Shown here piece by piece: positions 1-11,590 of a DNA stretch of 64,000 bases. The DNA is taken from positions 248,001 to 312,000 of the forward strand of contig JAPXFQ010002919.1 of assembly GCA_028564705.1 (NCBI GenBank), in the 5' to 3' direction. A program made the position numbers and the translations under genes. Under the pieces are notes generated by a model. The model saw only the letters and a program-made list of their open reading frames with translations, made no database searches and was not told the DNA's origin. This DNA comes from Apricaphanius iberus (lineage: Eukaryota > Chordata > Actinopteri > Cyprinodontiformes > Aphaniidae). The first letter of the stretch is position 1. Every line of letters begins with the position of its first letter.

Positions 1-180
1 AATCTCTTCAAAAGCAACGTGATAAGAAAAATATAAGCATGTGTTGATAAAAAATGAAAGACAATACTGTTTAGATATGTTAACTATTTGATGTTTGATT
101 CATTTCTAATCACTAAGTATTCATAAGTTCATTACACGTCTTTGTATGGTCATTTCATTATGTTTATCCTCTAATCCACT

Positions 181-355
181 GGTGTCCAAAGTGAGCTCTT
201 AGGGGCTGGTGTCCTACTTGTTTTAGATTTCACCCTGGGTCAACACACCTGTATCAAATGATTAACTTATTACCAGGCCTCTAGAGCAATCAGCAGTGTT
301 GGAACAAAGACACTACCTGCAGGACACTAGGCCTTGAGGAGTGGATTTGGACACC
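181..355. mobile_element. small foldback MITE-like repeat
   Basis: Ends in 10-bp perfect terminal inverted repeats, GGTGTCCAAA at 181-190 and its complement at 346-355. Inner segments around CAACACACCTG and CTGCAGGACAC are also partly complementary, so most of the element folds on itself. It resembles a very common fish interspersed hairpin repeat. No clear target duplication seen. Confidence 0.6.
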
Positions 356-611
356 CCCGCTCTAACCAAACAAGGTATCTGAATGTGGAAGACAGGCTGT
401 GTACAGGATAGGAAAAAGTGTGTCATTATAGTATAGTGTATAGCAGGGCAGGAGTGGGACTAATTGTCAGCCCTGCAGTTTTATACCTTAGACCGCCCCA
501 CTTTATAACACAACCTATTTTTATAAAAATTTAGGCAGGCACAAATACAGATCTACTTTGTAGATCATGATGGCTGTGGGGAGAAAGGATTTCCTGTAGT
601 GGTCTGTGTTG

Positions 612-2090
612 CAGCCATAGACTGTATATACACTAGACAAACCCTCGTTGACGTCACCCATAGGTTTCTGAAGAGCAAAAATGAAGCCAACTGGGCGGTT
701 CCCACCGCCGCCATCTTATCCGCGTCACTCGCCTCCTCACTCTCAGAAACTCCAAAAATGGGAAAAGAGGTGGAGCTGAGAGTGGCGCTGTGAGGCTGGG
801 GGAGTAGGGTTAACGCTCCGAGCCGACACAGCTAGAAGCTAGTCAGAAGCTAGTCGGGAGCTAACTTAAGCTAACGTAGGCTGCAGCCGGTTTCAGCCAG
901 AATACCACGGTTTAGAAACTTTTACCCCGTTTTTCAACAACGATCACTTTAGACCCAGAAATATCTTGAGTAGAGAAAACATATCCATATAATAAGACCC
1001 AAATGGGTCGGTCGGGTCAATACGCCCTAATATTGTGCTTTTTCCATTACCATCGGTGGAGGTTGAGCACATAGAGGGGCACATCTTAACAACACATCTA
1101 GCAAAAAGCAGTTAAAAAATAATCATGAAAACTCAGATCCTCTAAAAAATAAAAGGCTTTTGACTCACCTCACATCTCAGACATCCATTAATTAATGACT
1201 TCAGCTGTGTTCCTAACACCTGTACTGATCTAATCAGTGATCATCCAGTCTGTCTAGAGTCCAACTCTGTAGTCTTTCAGACTGATCTAGCCGTCTCCCG
1301 CTCTTGAGTCTCCCGCTCTGACCGGATCTGCCGCGGCGTCCCGGTCCTGCCGACTTTGCTGCTCTGCTGCTACCTGACCGATCGCCTGCTCCAACTCGCG
1401 TGTACAAAGAGATAAAAGCTCCGACCAGAACAGCATTCCGCTCGGCCACCTGACAGAGACCCCCCCAAGCTGGTTAAGCATCAGCCGGTATGAAGCCTCC
1501 CCCCAAAGCATAACCTTCTTGGACGGTCTGTTACTGTAATCAACACCACAGCAAGCCGTCTTTGCCCAATAATTGCAGATTACATCCGAAACCAAATAAA
1601 AACTGCAGAGGCAACTGATAGTGAAGTTCAGAAACACCAAATGACTGAAGTCTTTATGTTAGTCCCAGGCTGTGAAGAGCTTCCCCGCAAGCAGAGGGGG
1701 ACAGCAGACTACGGAGCAAGCTATTAGCTACAGTTAGCCACCATTAGCCAACAGCGTTAGCCTAGACGGACCTGTCAGTCAAAAGGATACGCCCCTAATT
1801 ATTCATAATTTCACAAATAAATAACAAATAAACGGAGAACTTCACCCCATCAGAGTTGTCATGATGATAAACCTGAACTATCTAACCTAAAATGGTTTTT
1901 TGAACCAGGCTGTAAACATGATTATTTTTGCTGTAAAGTTGGACTTTTTAACATGGGAGTCAATGGGAAGTTGCTCCTTTTTGGAGCCTGCCCCCAGCGG
2001 ATGAGGGCTGAACTGCAATTTGTGTCACGTCCGGATTGGCTTCACATAGTTTAAGTGGACTTTGCCCCTTGGTTGCAGCGAAACTGAAGA
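612..2090. mobile_element. composite teleost interspersed repeat with GC-rich core
   Basis: The left part (about 612-960) has the recurrent motifs CTGTATATACA, TGACGTCACCCATAGG, GCCAACTGGGCGGTT and repeated GCTAGTC/GCTAAC. The right part (about 1860-2090) has GAACCAGGCTGTAAACATG, a run resembling ACATGGGAGTCAATGGG and GGATTGGCTTCA. I recognise both as the two ends of a widespread fish repeat. The middle (about 1200-1740) is GC- and CpG-rich and unlike its flanks. Class not certain; probably a non-autonomous DNA transposon. Frames at 1234-1640 on the minus strand fall in this core and look spurious. Confidence 0.5.
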
Positions 2091-2339
2091 AGCCTCCAAC
2101 TGAAGATGCTTTGTTGCTTTAGGATAGTCTCATGAAGAAGATGCTCAGAGTTGTCCTTTTTTTTAATTAAGAATGCTTCTTTGCATCATTATCTCTAGTT
2201 GGTCCACAGTCATGCCAAGAACAGAACCAGCCTTCTTCGTCAGGTTTTTGTACTGTTTTAAGTCCCTGGCTTTGATACTGCTACCCCAACAGATGATGGA
2301 CAAAGAGATAACAATAATGTAATAGTATAATAACGTAAT

Positions 2340-2650
2340 AACGTACTAGTATCAGTTACAGTTAACCAATACCATGAACCGATACTGTGGAAACTCTGCA
2401 GTAATTTAACAAAAAGTGTTTATTTTTCACTAAAAATGTTAGTTTTGTGGTTATTTTAATTATTCTATTTGTATCTAATTCCCCATCATTTGTTGTAGCA
2501 AACAGTAAAAAAAATAAAACCTGTCTTACAATTCATTGCATTTTTATGTGTGGTAGAAGTATCAGCATTGGTACTCTGTATCGGCAAGTACTCAGATCTA
2601 AGTATTGGTATTGTATTGGTTTGAATAAACTGGTATCATGTCATCCCTAA
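2340..2650. mobile_element. decayed hAT-like non-autonomous relic
   Basis: Contains TATCGGCAAGTACTCAG and ends TGGTATCATGTCATCCCTA, features of fish hAT-type short elements whose ends read like TGGTATCGGTGCATCCCTA. The left end is blurred. Low certainty on boundaries. Confidence 0.35.
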
Positions 2651-2659
2651 TTAAAATCA

Positions 2660-4078
2660 TCTAATTATAACCTTGTTTATTAAAGCTTCAACACAATGCT
2701 GTTCTGTAAAGCCTTGTAAGTTAGAGTATTTCTTTCTAAAAAAATTCTAATTCAGTATAAATAAGTGTTAAAGGTTTCATTAGGTAGATTTATTTCAGCA
2801 TGCATTCACATCTACATCATTCTTTACAACACATCCATTAACATTATGAGAATCTATGTTTTGAGCTGCTGCCTCTGTAATCAGTCGCCGCGTGGACTGC
2901 TCTCTCTTTCACACTTTCTCTAGTTTCCCTAATCTCATTTGATGCAACTGTCACAATAAAAAATAATATTCTGTAAAGCTTCAGTGCATTTTATATGGAA
3001 AACACATTTGACTTAACCAATTAAGATATTTTCAATGGCGAAATATGCAGGCTTAATTTATATTACTTTCATTCTATTCTCTTTCAAATCTGGACTTTGT
3101 GTATAATGTCATACTTTTAAAGTTAAATATATCACAGGTTACACAGTGTCATTTAGGCATCGAAAGTGGTTGTATTGCCTGCGTGTTAACGCACATATTG
3201 CTTGTATACTGGCAAAAGAAATCCCCTCATCACTACTGACTTCTGACACTGGAGTCCGTTGTAACACTAATTCGCTACTAAAAATTGTCATAATTCTCAG
3301 CACAAATCTCCAAATACTACAAAGTCTTGGATTAGTTTATGTCAGTTTTTTTTATTAACGTAATGCTGAATGAACTAGCATTACAGGACACTTTTTATAG
3401 CAGGTCTACACCATGCTCTTTGTTTTATTAGTACTAATTTATGGTATTAACGCAATAAATAATCCTGCCCACTCGACTTCTGAGAGCAATATTGCTTCAA
3501 GCTGGATTTTCCTTCAAACTCTTAGAAGCTACAAGACAAGGTTCCCCAGTTATGTGGTATTGCCTTATAATTATTATGGATATTATTACTATGTTAGTTG
3601 CCACAACTTCACACCATTGACTTGATAAATTAAGTAAATAGATAGTTTGCAGGGAAAGTTCGACATGTTGTCTTTCCCATTTCATTGTCTTGTTTATCTG
3701 TCACATCTTGTTTTGATGATCATTTTCGCACGAGTGAAAATGGTACGGGCATTTCTTTGAGATTTCTGATGTGTTATCGTAGTCCTCTAAACCTTTCAAG
3801 CACATTTGACTGAGTGCTCTGATGTAAAAACAGTAGCGGTCACCTGGTGGCTGATGTGGCCCGGTATGGCAAGCCTCTAGAACCACGGAACTAGTTAAAC
3901 ATTTTCCCCTACAAGTTTGAACTTTTGCCAAACTAATTCAGAAACACTGTTACTAGGAACTCATTTCTGCCTAGTTGCACATTTGGCACAGTAGTATAAC
4001 TCTGCTTGGCACTGGCCGTTACCGCCCAAATATCAGACCGGCTCACGATTAGCCACTAAAGGCCTGGTATAAAGTATT
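2660..4078. other. intergenic, nothing recognised
   Basis: AT-rich sequence with short chance frames on both strands; no motif, repeat or homologous peptide that I can name. Confidence 0.5.
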
Positions 4079-4080
4079 TA

Positions 4081-4514
4081 TGGTGAATTCCATTTAATTC
4101 CGACTTCTAAGTGAGAAAAATAAACTGGAATGCCCTCTGAAGTCCGACTTCCCACTCGGAAAGTCTGATATTTTATTTTGCTCGGACTTTGACTTTCAAT
4201 ATGGTTCTATTCCTCACATCAACCATAGTAGCTGTGGTGGAAAAATGCATATTGTAAAAGTAAGAATGTGTCTAAAATCCATCTTACATGTAGAGCTGGC
4301 AATTGTAATCTTAACAAAATAAAAGGGTTGTTTGTATATGGAAAGTAGAGCTTAAAATATTTTTTGTAAGAGGTACTACAACTATAGCTACCTGGGCGCC
4401 GTCATATTGGAATCCTGACTTATCTGATAACGCTGCTGGATCGCTGTTTACTTGGGCGTGACATCAAACCATGCTCCGAGTTCTGACTTTCGAGATAAAT
4501 AGAATGCACCAATA
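4081..4514. mobile_element. MITE-like element with imperfect inverted ends
   Basis: The left end TGGTGAATTCCATTTA (4081-4096) is nearly the complement of the right end around 4495-4511 (TAAATAGAATGCACCA). Inside are repeated CGGACTT/TCCGACTT motifs known from a fish repeat. The adjacent stretch to about 4950 may belong to the same family, but I cannot set that boundary. Confidence 0.4.
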
Positions 4515-5499
4515 GTGTAGACTGCTTCTTCTGCTAGCCTGAACAGGCAGCCTATTGATACTGTTGTGCTCCTGCTCCTGACTGAGTTATGCCCCTCCGT
4601 CTGGATGTACGTGGGTGGAAAATACTTCACACAACAAGGGATATCCGTTTCGGAACTTTACTGGACTTTGGATGGTAAGTACAAACATACAGCGATTTAC
4701 ATTGATGTTGTGCTGCTATGTTGGCTGTGGTCTCTGGCTCGGGCACAGAACAGCAAACAGCCTGTCCATGCAGTTAGCAGTGAGTACCGTTCAACATCCA
4801 ACTTACATGTGCATGTTACTCTCACTGACGAATCAGGATGCTATGCTTAGTAACACGTAGTGAATAAGGGAGGGCCAGACATAGTTACTGTGGACTATCT
4901 TACAATACATTTGAGCACTTATGCAAGCTAGTGACCGGAGGCTTGATAATCGTTAAAGCAAATAAAGGTCTCAGCCACCGCATTGCACCCCCTGGAGGGG
5001 GGTGGCGAGAACCACTGCTCTACTTCAACAGAAGAATGTCAGTGTAAAAGGGCGCATGTCACCACCTAGCATTGCAGAGTCAATACACTTTATTTAATAA
5101 TTCGATTTTCTGAGTGCCATGTAAACTGGGGCAAGACTCTCAACTGTATGGTTAAGCTATTAGTCTGATTACTGTAAATCAGCTGTGAAAAAGAATTGGA
5201 GCCCACTGCAAAAAAACAAACACCCAACATAAATCATCAAAAGTACAAGTCATGTAAAAAACTGGTAAGCAATTAAAACAAAGTTTCTGTTTTTGCTAAA
5301 ATAAGAATTTTTAAAGGATTGCTAAGAAGGTCCTATTTTATAACCCATTTTAAAATGAAATTCCAAACAAATTTGTTCATTATTTTATATGATGAGAGAT
5401 GTCCTATTAGAGCCAAACTTCTTATTTAACTATTTTTAGCCACCACTTCCTATATTCACGAGTGTTGCCTTTTCGTGTGAAAAAAAAGGGGAAAAAATA

Positions 5500-5690
5500 C
5501 GGTTACCACGGACTTTAGATAAGCTCTGAGCGACAGAATGGGCCCTGTAGATTTCCCTCCTGCCCGGACTTCTCTGTCTGCTCTTGTTTGAAGTCGCTAA
5601 AGAGAGGCAGGGAGGGGTTGGAGGAATGTATTTTGGGAGGCGGGATCTTGTGACTCACCAGTAACTTCCTCAGTAGTAGGACAAAAGTAG
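5500..5690 (+). promoter_or_regulatory. candidate TATA-less CpG-rich promoter, probably of fhl3
   Basis: The block 5520-5880 has about a dozen CpGs in otherwise CpG-poor DNA, the usual footprint of an unmethylated vertebrate promoter. It contains an AP-1 type TGACTCA at 5651-5657, a GGAATGT (M-CAT/TEAD core on the other strand) at 5623-5629, and a purine-rich GGGAGGGG-type stretch. No TATA box is well placed. Assignment to fhl3 is inferred from strand, the downstream donor and the absence of any other gene; it is not proven. Confidence 0.4.
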
Positions 5691-5876
5691 CCGGCAAGTC
5701 GCATCCATCTTCGCCGCAGAGGTTTGACTGCCGTTAGAAGAAGCCTAGAAAGTTTTCCTACTGGAGAAGCGAAGCTCTTGATCCGTCAGAGAAGAGAGCT
5801 GATCTCATATCAGATCCTGACAGAAGCAGACTTACCACGTTGGGAAGGCGAGTCCAGACTTCACCCATCACTCCTG
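5690..5876 (+). other. fhl3: candidate noncoding first exon (5' UTR) of fhl3
   Basis: A GC- and CpG-rich segment ends in CTCCTG/GTAAGACC, a strong splice donor at 5877. There is no ATG from about 5630 to 5876, as expected for a 5' UTR. Joined to 39598 it would place a short ATG-free leader before the fhl3 start. Large first introns preceded by noncoding exons are common in FHL genes. The transcription start is a guess, and other upstream exons may exist. Confidence 0.42.
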
Positions 5877-8799
5877 GTAAGACCTAAATCATCTTTTCCC
5901 TCACCATTTATTCTTTACTTTTATTTATTATCGAATTTACCAATTTGCCCTTGGAAAAGTTCAGTTATCCATACTCAGCCTACTTCCCATTGAGATTTTT
6001 TGTTATTTTGTTTTATGGAAAAACTTGTAATCATAATGAGTACAGTAGAGGTGATGCAAAGGTACTAAAATTAATCAATGAAAAGTAGTGGCAATACTTA
6101 CATTTTCTTCATAAAATTTTAACTTTGCTTAAAGTAATTATAAAATAACATCTTAAAGGACAAAATGATTCAACTCTTTAAATAGAATCAACAGTTTCCA
6201 TAGCTTTGCAATTTTAAAGGAGATAGCTGAGATAAACAGGTGGTACTAGGCATATTAGTGTTAATTATTCAATAACGGGTACTCCCTGGTAAGCTTACAT
6301 ATTACCTTGCATATAATCCTTTGTTTTCATTTAGAAAAAAAAATCACCTTAAAAACATTTTTCTACACATGTTGATGTTGGCCATGCTTCTTTCATAATG
6401 ACTTGTAGAAAAATAAGGATGCAAGTTTAAACATATGAAGATTTCAGCTGTACACCCATTTTTAAAAGCCTATCCTCAATTCACGTTTGATCTCCGCTTA
6501 TGTCTAGCTACATTTTTTTTTACAAATGATCCTTTGTGGAGAAACTATTGGCTTGTGTTACCATTTGAACTATCTGTAGGAAGGATTAAGGAGCAACTGT
6601 TGAAGCTCCCAGCTGAGTGGTCTGTGAAGACTTCAGAGAGCAAATTCCCTCAGGCTCAACGTGTCTGTTCTGCAGCAGGAGGAAGTGGAGGATGGCGGTG
6701 TGAGTCTGCAAAGGGTGTGTCTGTGGAGCCATGTTGGCAGTACATCAATAATCTGTAGCTCATAGTGTGTTGTCATCATTATGACGACTGTTTTTGCGCA
6801 CTTGTTGCTTCATGGAGGCGTGAAATGGGCATGCTTGGAGAGCAAAGTGCTGGGACTTGTCAGTGGTGGAATGGTAACAGGATGGAGAAGCTGCTTTATT
6901 TACCAGTTTACACAGAAAGCCTCTTTATTTTGTGTTAGACTCTCTGAAAGAACATTAAATGTGTTTTGATGAACCAAAAGCAGAACATTTAGGAATAGGA
7001 GACTCTTATCGCTGCGCTGACTCTGCAGAATATTTACCATCAAAGTCTTTGAAGCTTGAATAGATAGTTTGGATTTTTTGTGCTGAGCTCTGTGAAGTTA
7101 ATATTTGTAAAAGTTTCCCTATCTGTAATAGACAGATGTCATATTGCAGTGAATTTGTAGAAAACTCAACAATACCTCAGAGTGGTAGAAAGGTAACAGC
7201 TAATCAGACAGACCTCCATTTTAGATGACTTCAGTAGTTTAAATAGTTCAAATGAGATGCAATTGTAACAACCTCATTAAAGGATATTAACCATCTGCAC
7301 TAACACAGTTGGTCGTCATTAAGCATTTTGTTTTTTTCTAAAAACTGAGGATCTTCCATGTTACAACCTGTTCATGACACAGTTTCATGCTGCCTACTGC
7401 AACCTGATCGGCCGAGAGTAATCAGTTTGCTCTTGTCTGCAAAGATTCGAGTTGGTTTCGAATCTTACTACAGGCCTCCATTTGTTTATTGAAAATAAGA
7501 TATTGAAGATATAGTCATTTGTTTAGAAATTGTTTTAGCTGCCCTTCAAATAGTTGATCAGGTGGCTTGATGTAGCCGACAGCCTCCATGAAAGTAATTT
7601 TGAATAATAATAAGTAAGGAGACCATTACTGATATTAACACTACAAGAAATAGGTCTAAAAATAATCTGAACTATCCCTTTACAAACTATCAATTGAAGT
7701 GTAAATAGTAGCTATATTTGGCCATTAATATCTGCTGATATTGTTAATTTTGATGTTAATTAAAACAAATAAGTGCATTGATAACGCTTGGCTTTACTGG
7801 TTGTTAAATTATGAAGTTTGTTTAATTAAATCTTAGTTTATTGTAATATTATCCGTTTCACCATTTTTAGATCTTGACTTAGAAATAATCAAATGCTATC
7901 ATGAGTCATAAACTGTAAAGAAAGAATTTGGTTCAGCCCCAAGACTGAACCATCTTATGTCTCAAAAAACTTAATTCATTGTGAAGATTAATTGTTTCTC
8001 ATTCAGGTAGAATATCAGTGTCCTTTCTTGAAGTCAGCCTCACAAACACCAATGCAAAACTCCGTCCAGCATCTTTATTTTTTTGCTGAAGAATTTGCAC
8101 CCTTCAGGTATTTAGTCTCTGAGGAATCCTGCTGTGCGCTCACCGCTGAGAGGTTATTTTTACACAAATCTTTTGTCACAGTAACAAGCTTAAATAATAC
8201 CCTACTAGCAAAAAAGCCAGCCATTCTGTCCCAATTAGCATCTGGGAAGTTTGCCTTGATAAAACCCACGGGCTGTATAATGCATTTGTTTGCCTTTTTT
8301 CCTCTTCCTCTCCCTCTCCGTCTCACTGACCGTGGCTACATTCTTCAGAAGGCTCGATGTTTTCCAAAGGTTAGCCCCCGCATGGTGTTTGGACCCCCGC
8401 CAGTTCCGAACTGCAGCTCAAACGACCCAGACTGGTTGTGGCTGGTTTTTATGTGTTGGCACTGTTTGAAAGCAGGCCAACAATACTGATGGAGAAATCA
8501 GCGGTCAAGTGTTTGCAGGTGCTCTGGGAACAGAATTTAAAAATATGTGTTGGAGTTGTTCTTTTTCGACACTGTTATGCTGACCATTCCTCAGTAATGT
8601 CTCTGAGGGCACTGGGTACAGTTGTTGCATAGCTAATCGGTCTGTGGCACTTTATCCCAAAGATTTTGCAAAGGTTTAAACTCAGTGTGACTGCACTTTG
8701 ACTTGCTTCATTAACAGTTAGTGCAGGCTTTTGTCATCAAATTTAAAAGGCATGAGTCTCCCTGATCAGCACTTCCTTTATCGCTATCAGCACTTTATT

Positions 8800-8935
8800 T
8801 TTTTGTTGGTGTATATCCTCAGTCATCCAGGACATAGAGGTCTTCAGAGTTAAAGAATAAAGCTCTGAAGAACTGAAGAAGCCCCCTGGATGAGTGGTGA
8901 AACATATTTGAAATAGGAAGAGGAGTCTAGTTGTC
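8800..8935. repeat. fish interspersed repeat fragment
   Basis: Contains CAGTCATCCAGG and CTGAAGAAGCCCCCTGGATG, which are partly complementary around TCATCCAGG/CCTGGATGA. This resembles a repeat often seen at the ends of fish mobile elements; family unknown. Confidence 0.35.
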
Positions 8936-10654
8936 TTTATTTATTTTTGTACTTTCAAGACTTTATTTCATTTAAAACTAAACTCATGTTCAGCAGCTCT
9001 GGCAGATTGATAAAGTCCTTCTTTGGTAAAGGCTTTGGTATTAACAGAATAAAACTAGGTAAAGAACACACGTGTGAGTATCTTTTGTAGCTTGTTATGG
9101 TAAGTCAGTTACCTCCTCTGTCGGATGTGGGGGCACACGGCTGGAAGGAGTAGCATGTCTGCATTCCCTGAAAGGGGGGAAGTGACCTCAGATTTCCTGT
9201 GTGGGGATCGCCAGGTGCAGCGATGCTATTGTGAGGGTCGGGAGACTTCCTCCATGGATGCTTTTGTTGGTAAACGACTGAAATTTGATACTTTGAGTCC
9301 AGGGCCCTGTAGGAGGTGATTACCCCCCACCACACGTATACACCCACACACATTCATAATCCAGTCATCTGGCCTCACTTGCTAATCCATCTCCTCCACA
9401 GCGCTCAGTCAGTCCCAGATTCTAGAGAGAAAGAGAATATGAATTTGATATAGTCTGCTTAATAGTGTGAGTAGTAACCAACTCCCCTGCTAATGGGGTA
9501 ATTATATTTCTCTAGCCGTACAATTACAAGTCTATACCTAGCACTTACCTGCTGCACTCAAAGGAAATTTTGTTCAAGAGGAAATACCAAATTGTGAGGC
9601 TGAATTGCAGATGCCTTGTAACTACACAGTTTAATACTGACTAATTACATGCCATGAAAGAATGAGGCTGTTATGCCTCACTTCAACCCAGCAAGATGCC
9701 AGATTTGTTATATTTCATCCACCATGGACTGACGGAACCCCCCTGAAACATCTCTCATGTAACAGATGTCATCTGGGTGCAAAGGAGCCGTAGTTTGACA
9801 GCTGCATCATCACATTTTGCCTTGTGTCGAAGAAATGCGTGAGTCAGGCCTGACTGTTCTCCTGCACCCTCGCCTGAAGGGAGGAGGGCAGGGCTGTGCA
9901 ACAGAAGTCCATGGTGCACACACAAGTTAACGAGACCTGACGAAAGGAATGTTATGCAAACTTGCAGCGGTTAACAGTCTCCTCCATCCAAACCTGCCTC
10001 GTTTTGTTTATTGGAACGAGATCCCAGAAAAACCTGTCTGGATTCATAGTAAAACTCAAATCACCTCTGCCTCGGGTAAACAGAATGTGTGGTGAAAGTG
10101 TGGAAAACTCTTGAGGAGTTTGTTGATGTCATTACGTACTCAGTATTCAGGCACCAGTGTAAGATGTTATCCTGGGAAAATAGTTTGTTTCAACAGAGGG
10201 CCCAAATGGTGCAAGTTGCATTAGGAAAAAAATGGAAAGAGGAAGAAAAATAGACAATTTGTATTGGGTTTTATACTACTCTTCATTCAGTAGGTATTCC
10301 TAATCATAAAAATAATGGTTCTGTTGAATTGTACGAGTCATTGTATATTGGAAACAGGGGTAGCTAAAAGAGGTGTGTTTTAAATTACACTTGCTTAAAA
10401 AGAAGATACTCTATTCTGATTTTGCTCTTCGGAAAATGATGAGAAAGGAAAAAACTGAGGCCTATGCTTTATGATGTAATGCCACATTTTCTATGCGGGA
10501 TAAAAGATAAATCTTCTCCTGGATTATGATGCTGTTAGAGGACTCTCTCTGCCCTGACCTGGAATTTTCAGGGGCTCTGTCAGAACTATGTCACTATAAA
10601 TTTGTTGTATGCCGTACTCTTTGCCAGCTCACTAAATAATTTAGTAGTCTCTCT

Positions 10655-10825
10655 AAGCTGTCTTTAAGTGTGTGCATGGTTGCTTGTCATGTCTGTCTCT
10701 ATGTCTCCCTGCAATAGACTGGCAACTTGTCCAGGTTGTAGCCCGCCTCACACATGTTGAACACTGGAGATAGGCACCAGCCTCTCTTGAAACTCTTTGA
10801 GTGATTTAGATAATGGATGGATGTT
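10655..10825 (+). mobile_element. 3' fragment of the GATGGATG-tailed SINE-like family
   Basis: Matches the 3' half of the copy at 31198-31562: GACTGGCAACTTGTCCAG, GGAGATAGGCACCAGCC, then ATGGATGGATG. The tRNA-like head is missing. Confidence 0.6.
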
Positions 10826-10984
10826 TAAAATGTAAAATATATTACAGTGATCAAATCTGATATGGAAAAACTCTACACCTATGGTCTCCAGCTATGATGC
10901 CGTGGACCAGTACTGGGTGGTGGTTCTATTGATTTGGAAACAGGAGGAGAAAAATATAGATATATTTTTTTGTGGTATTGATAA

Positions 10985-11291
10985 TCAGTAGGGTTGGGTG
11001 ATATAGCCTTAAATCTATATCGCGATATAATCTGAAGCATGTGCGGTAACAATATTTATTGGCATATATTATTTTCTCCTGTTTACATATGCCAAAATGA
11101 AAACTCACTTTGCGCAAAATAAATTTAAAAATATTCAAATACTTATCCAAAAATCCAACAAAAAACTGTCACAACATAAAGATAAAGATATTTTAAATAA
11201 AAGTTAAAAGTTATGAAAACACAAAGTACACACATCTTGAAATCATCAAAGTACACAATCGCAATAGGCTGGTATAGTGAAAATATCTGCC

Positions 11292-11344
<53 letters not shown>

Positions 11345-11590
11345 CAGCAGAAGAATTTGATTAATATGGACTAGCCAAAAGTGCACTGAATATTGTAAAT
11401 TCTGTTTTGTACTTTTGGGATGCTTGTTATATTTACATTCATACTGATATTGGCATATCTTACTCATTTTTATAACAATGGTATATCAGCCCTGTATGTA
11501 GAATTGTACCAATATTAACAAATCAGTAAATATTGGTTATCGGCCATGATAACAATATTAATATCGAATAACAATATTGCTCAATTACCC
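10985..11590. mobile_element. decayed hAT-like repeat interrupted by (TA)n
   Basis: Begins AGGGTTGGGTGATATAG followed by ATATCGCGATATA, and the right side has ATATCGAATAACAATATTG. These recur at the ends of fish hAT-type elements of the GGGTTGGGCGATAT class. The interior is AT-rich without coding sequence and holds a dinucleotide array. Confidence 0.4.
11295..11341. repeat. (AT)n microsatellite
   Basis: About 23 uninterrupted AT units. Confidence 0.95.

Noticed and set aside
1234..1640. Overlapping minus-strand frames of 71 and 117 codons
   Set aside because: They fall in the GC-rich core of an interspersed repeat and have Arg/Ser-rich composition without known similarity.
4660..4690. Splice donor GGATG/GTAAGTAC ending a possible exon
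   Set aside because: The upstream frame has no recognisable protein, and the sequence appears to be part of, or next to, a fish repeat at 4081-4514; kept only as a note.
7992..8489. 165-codon open frame on the plus strand
   Set aside because: It relies on a non-ATG start, has no recognisable domain, and lies in AT-rich intron DNA with no splice signals in register.
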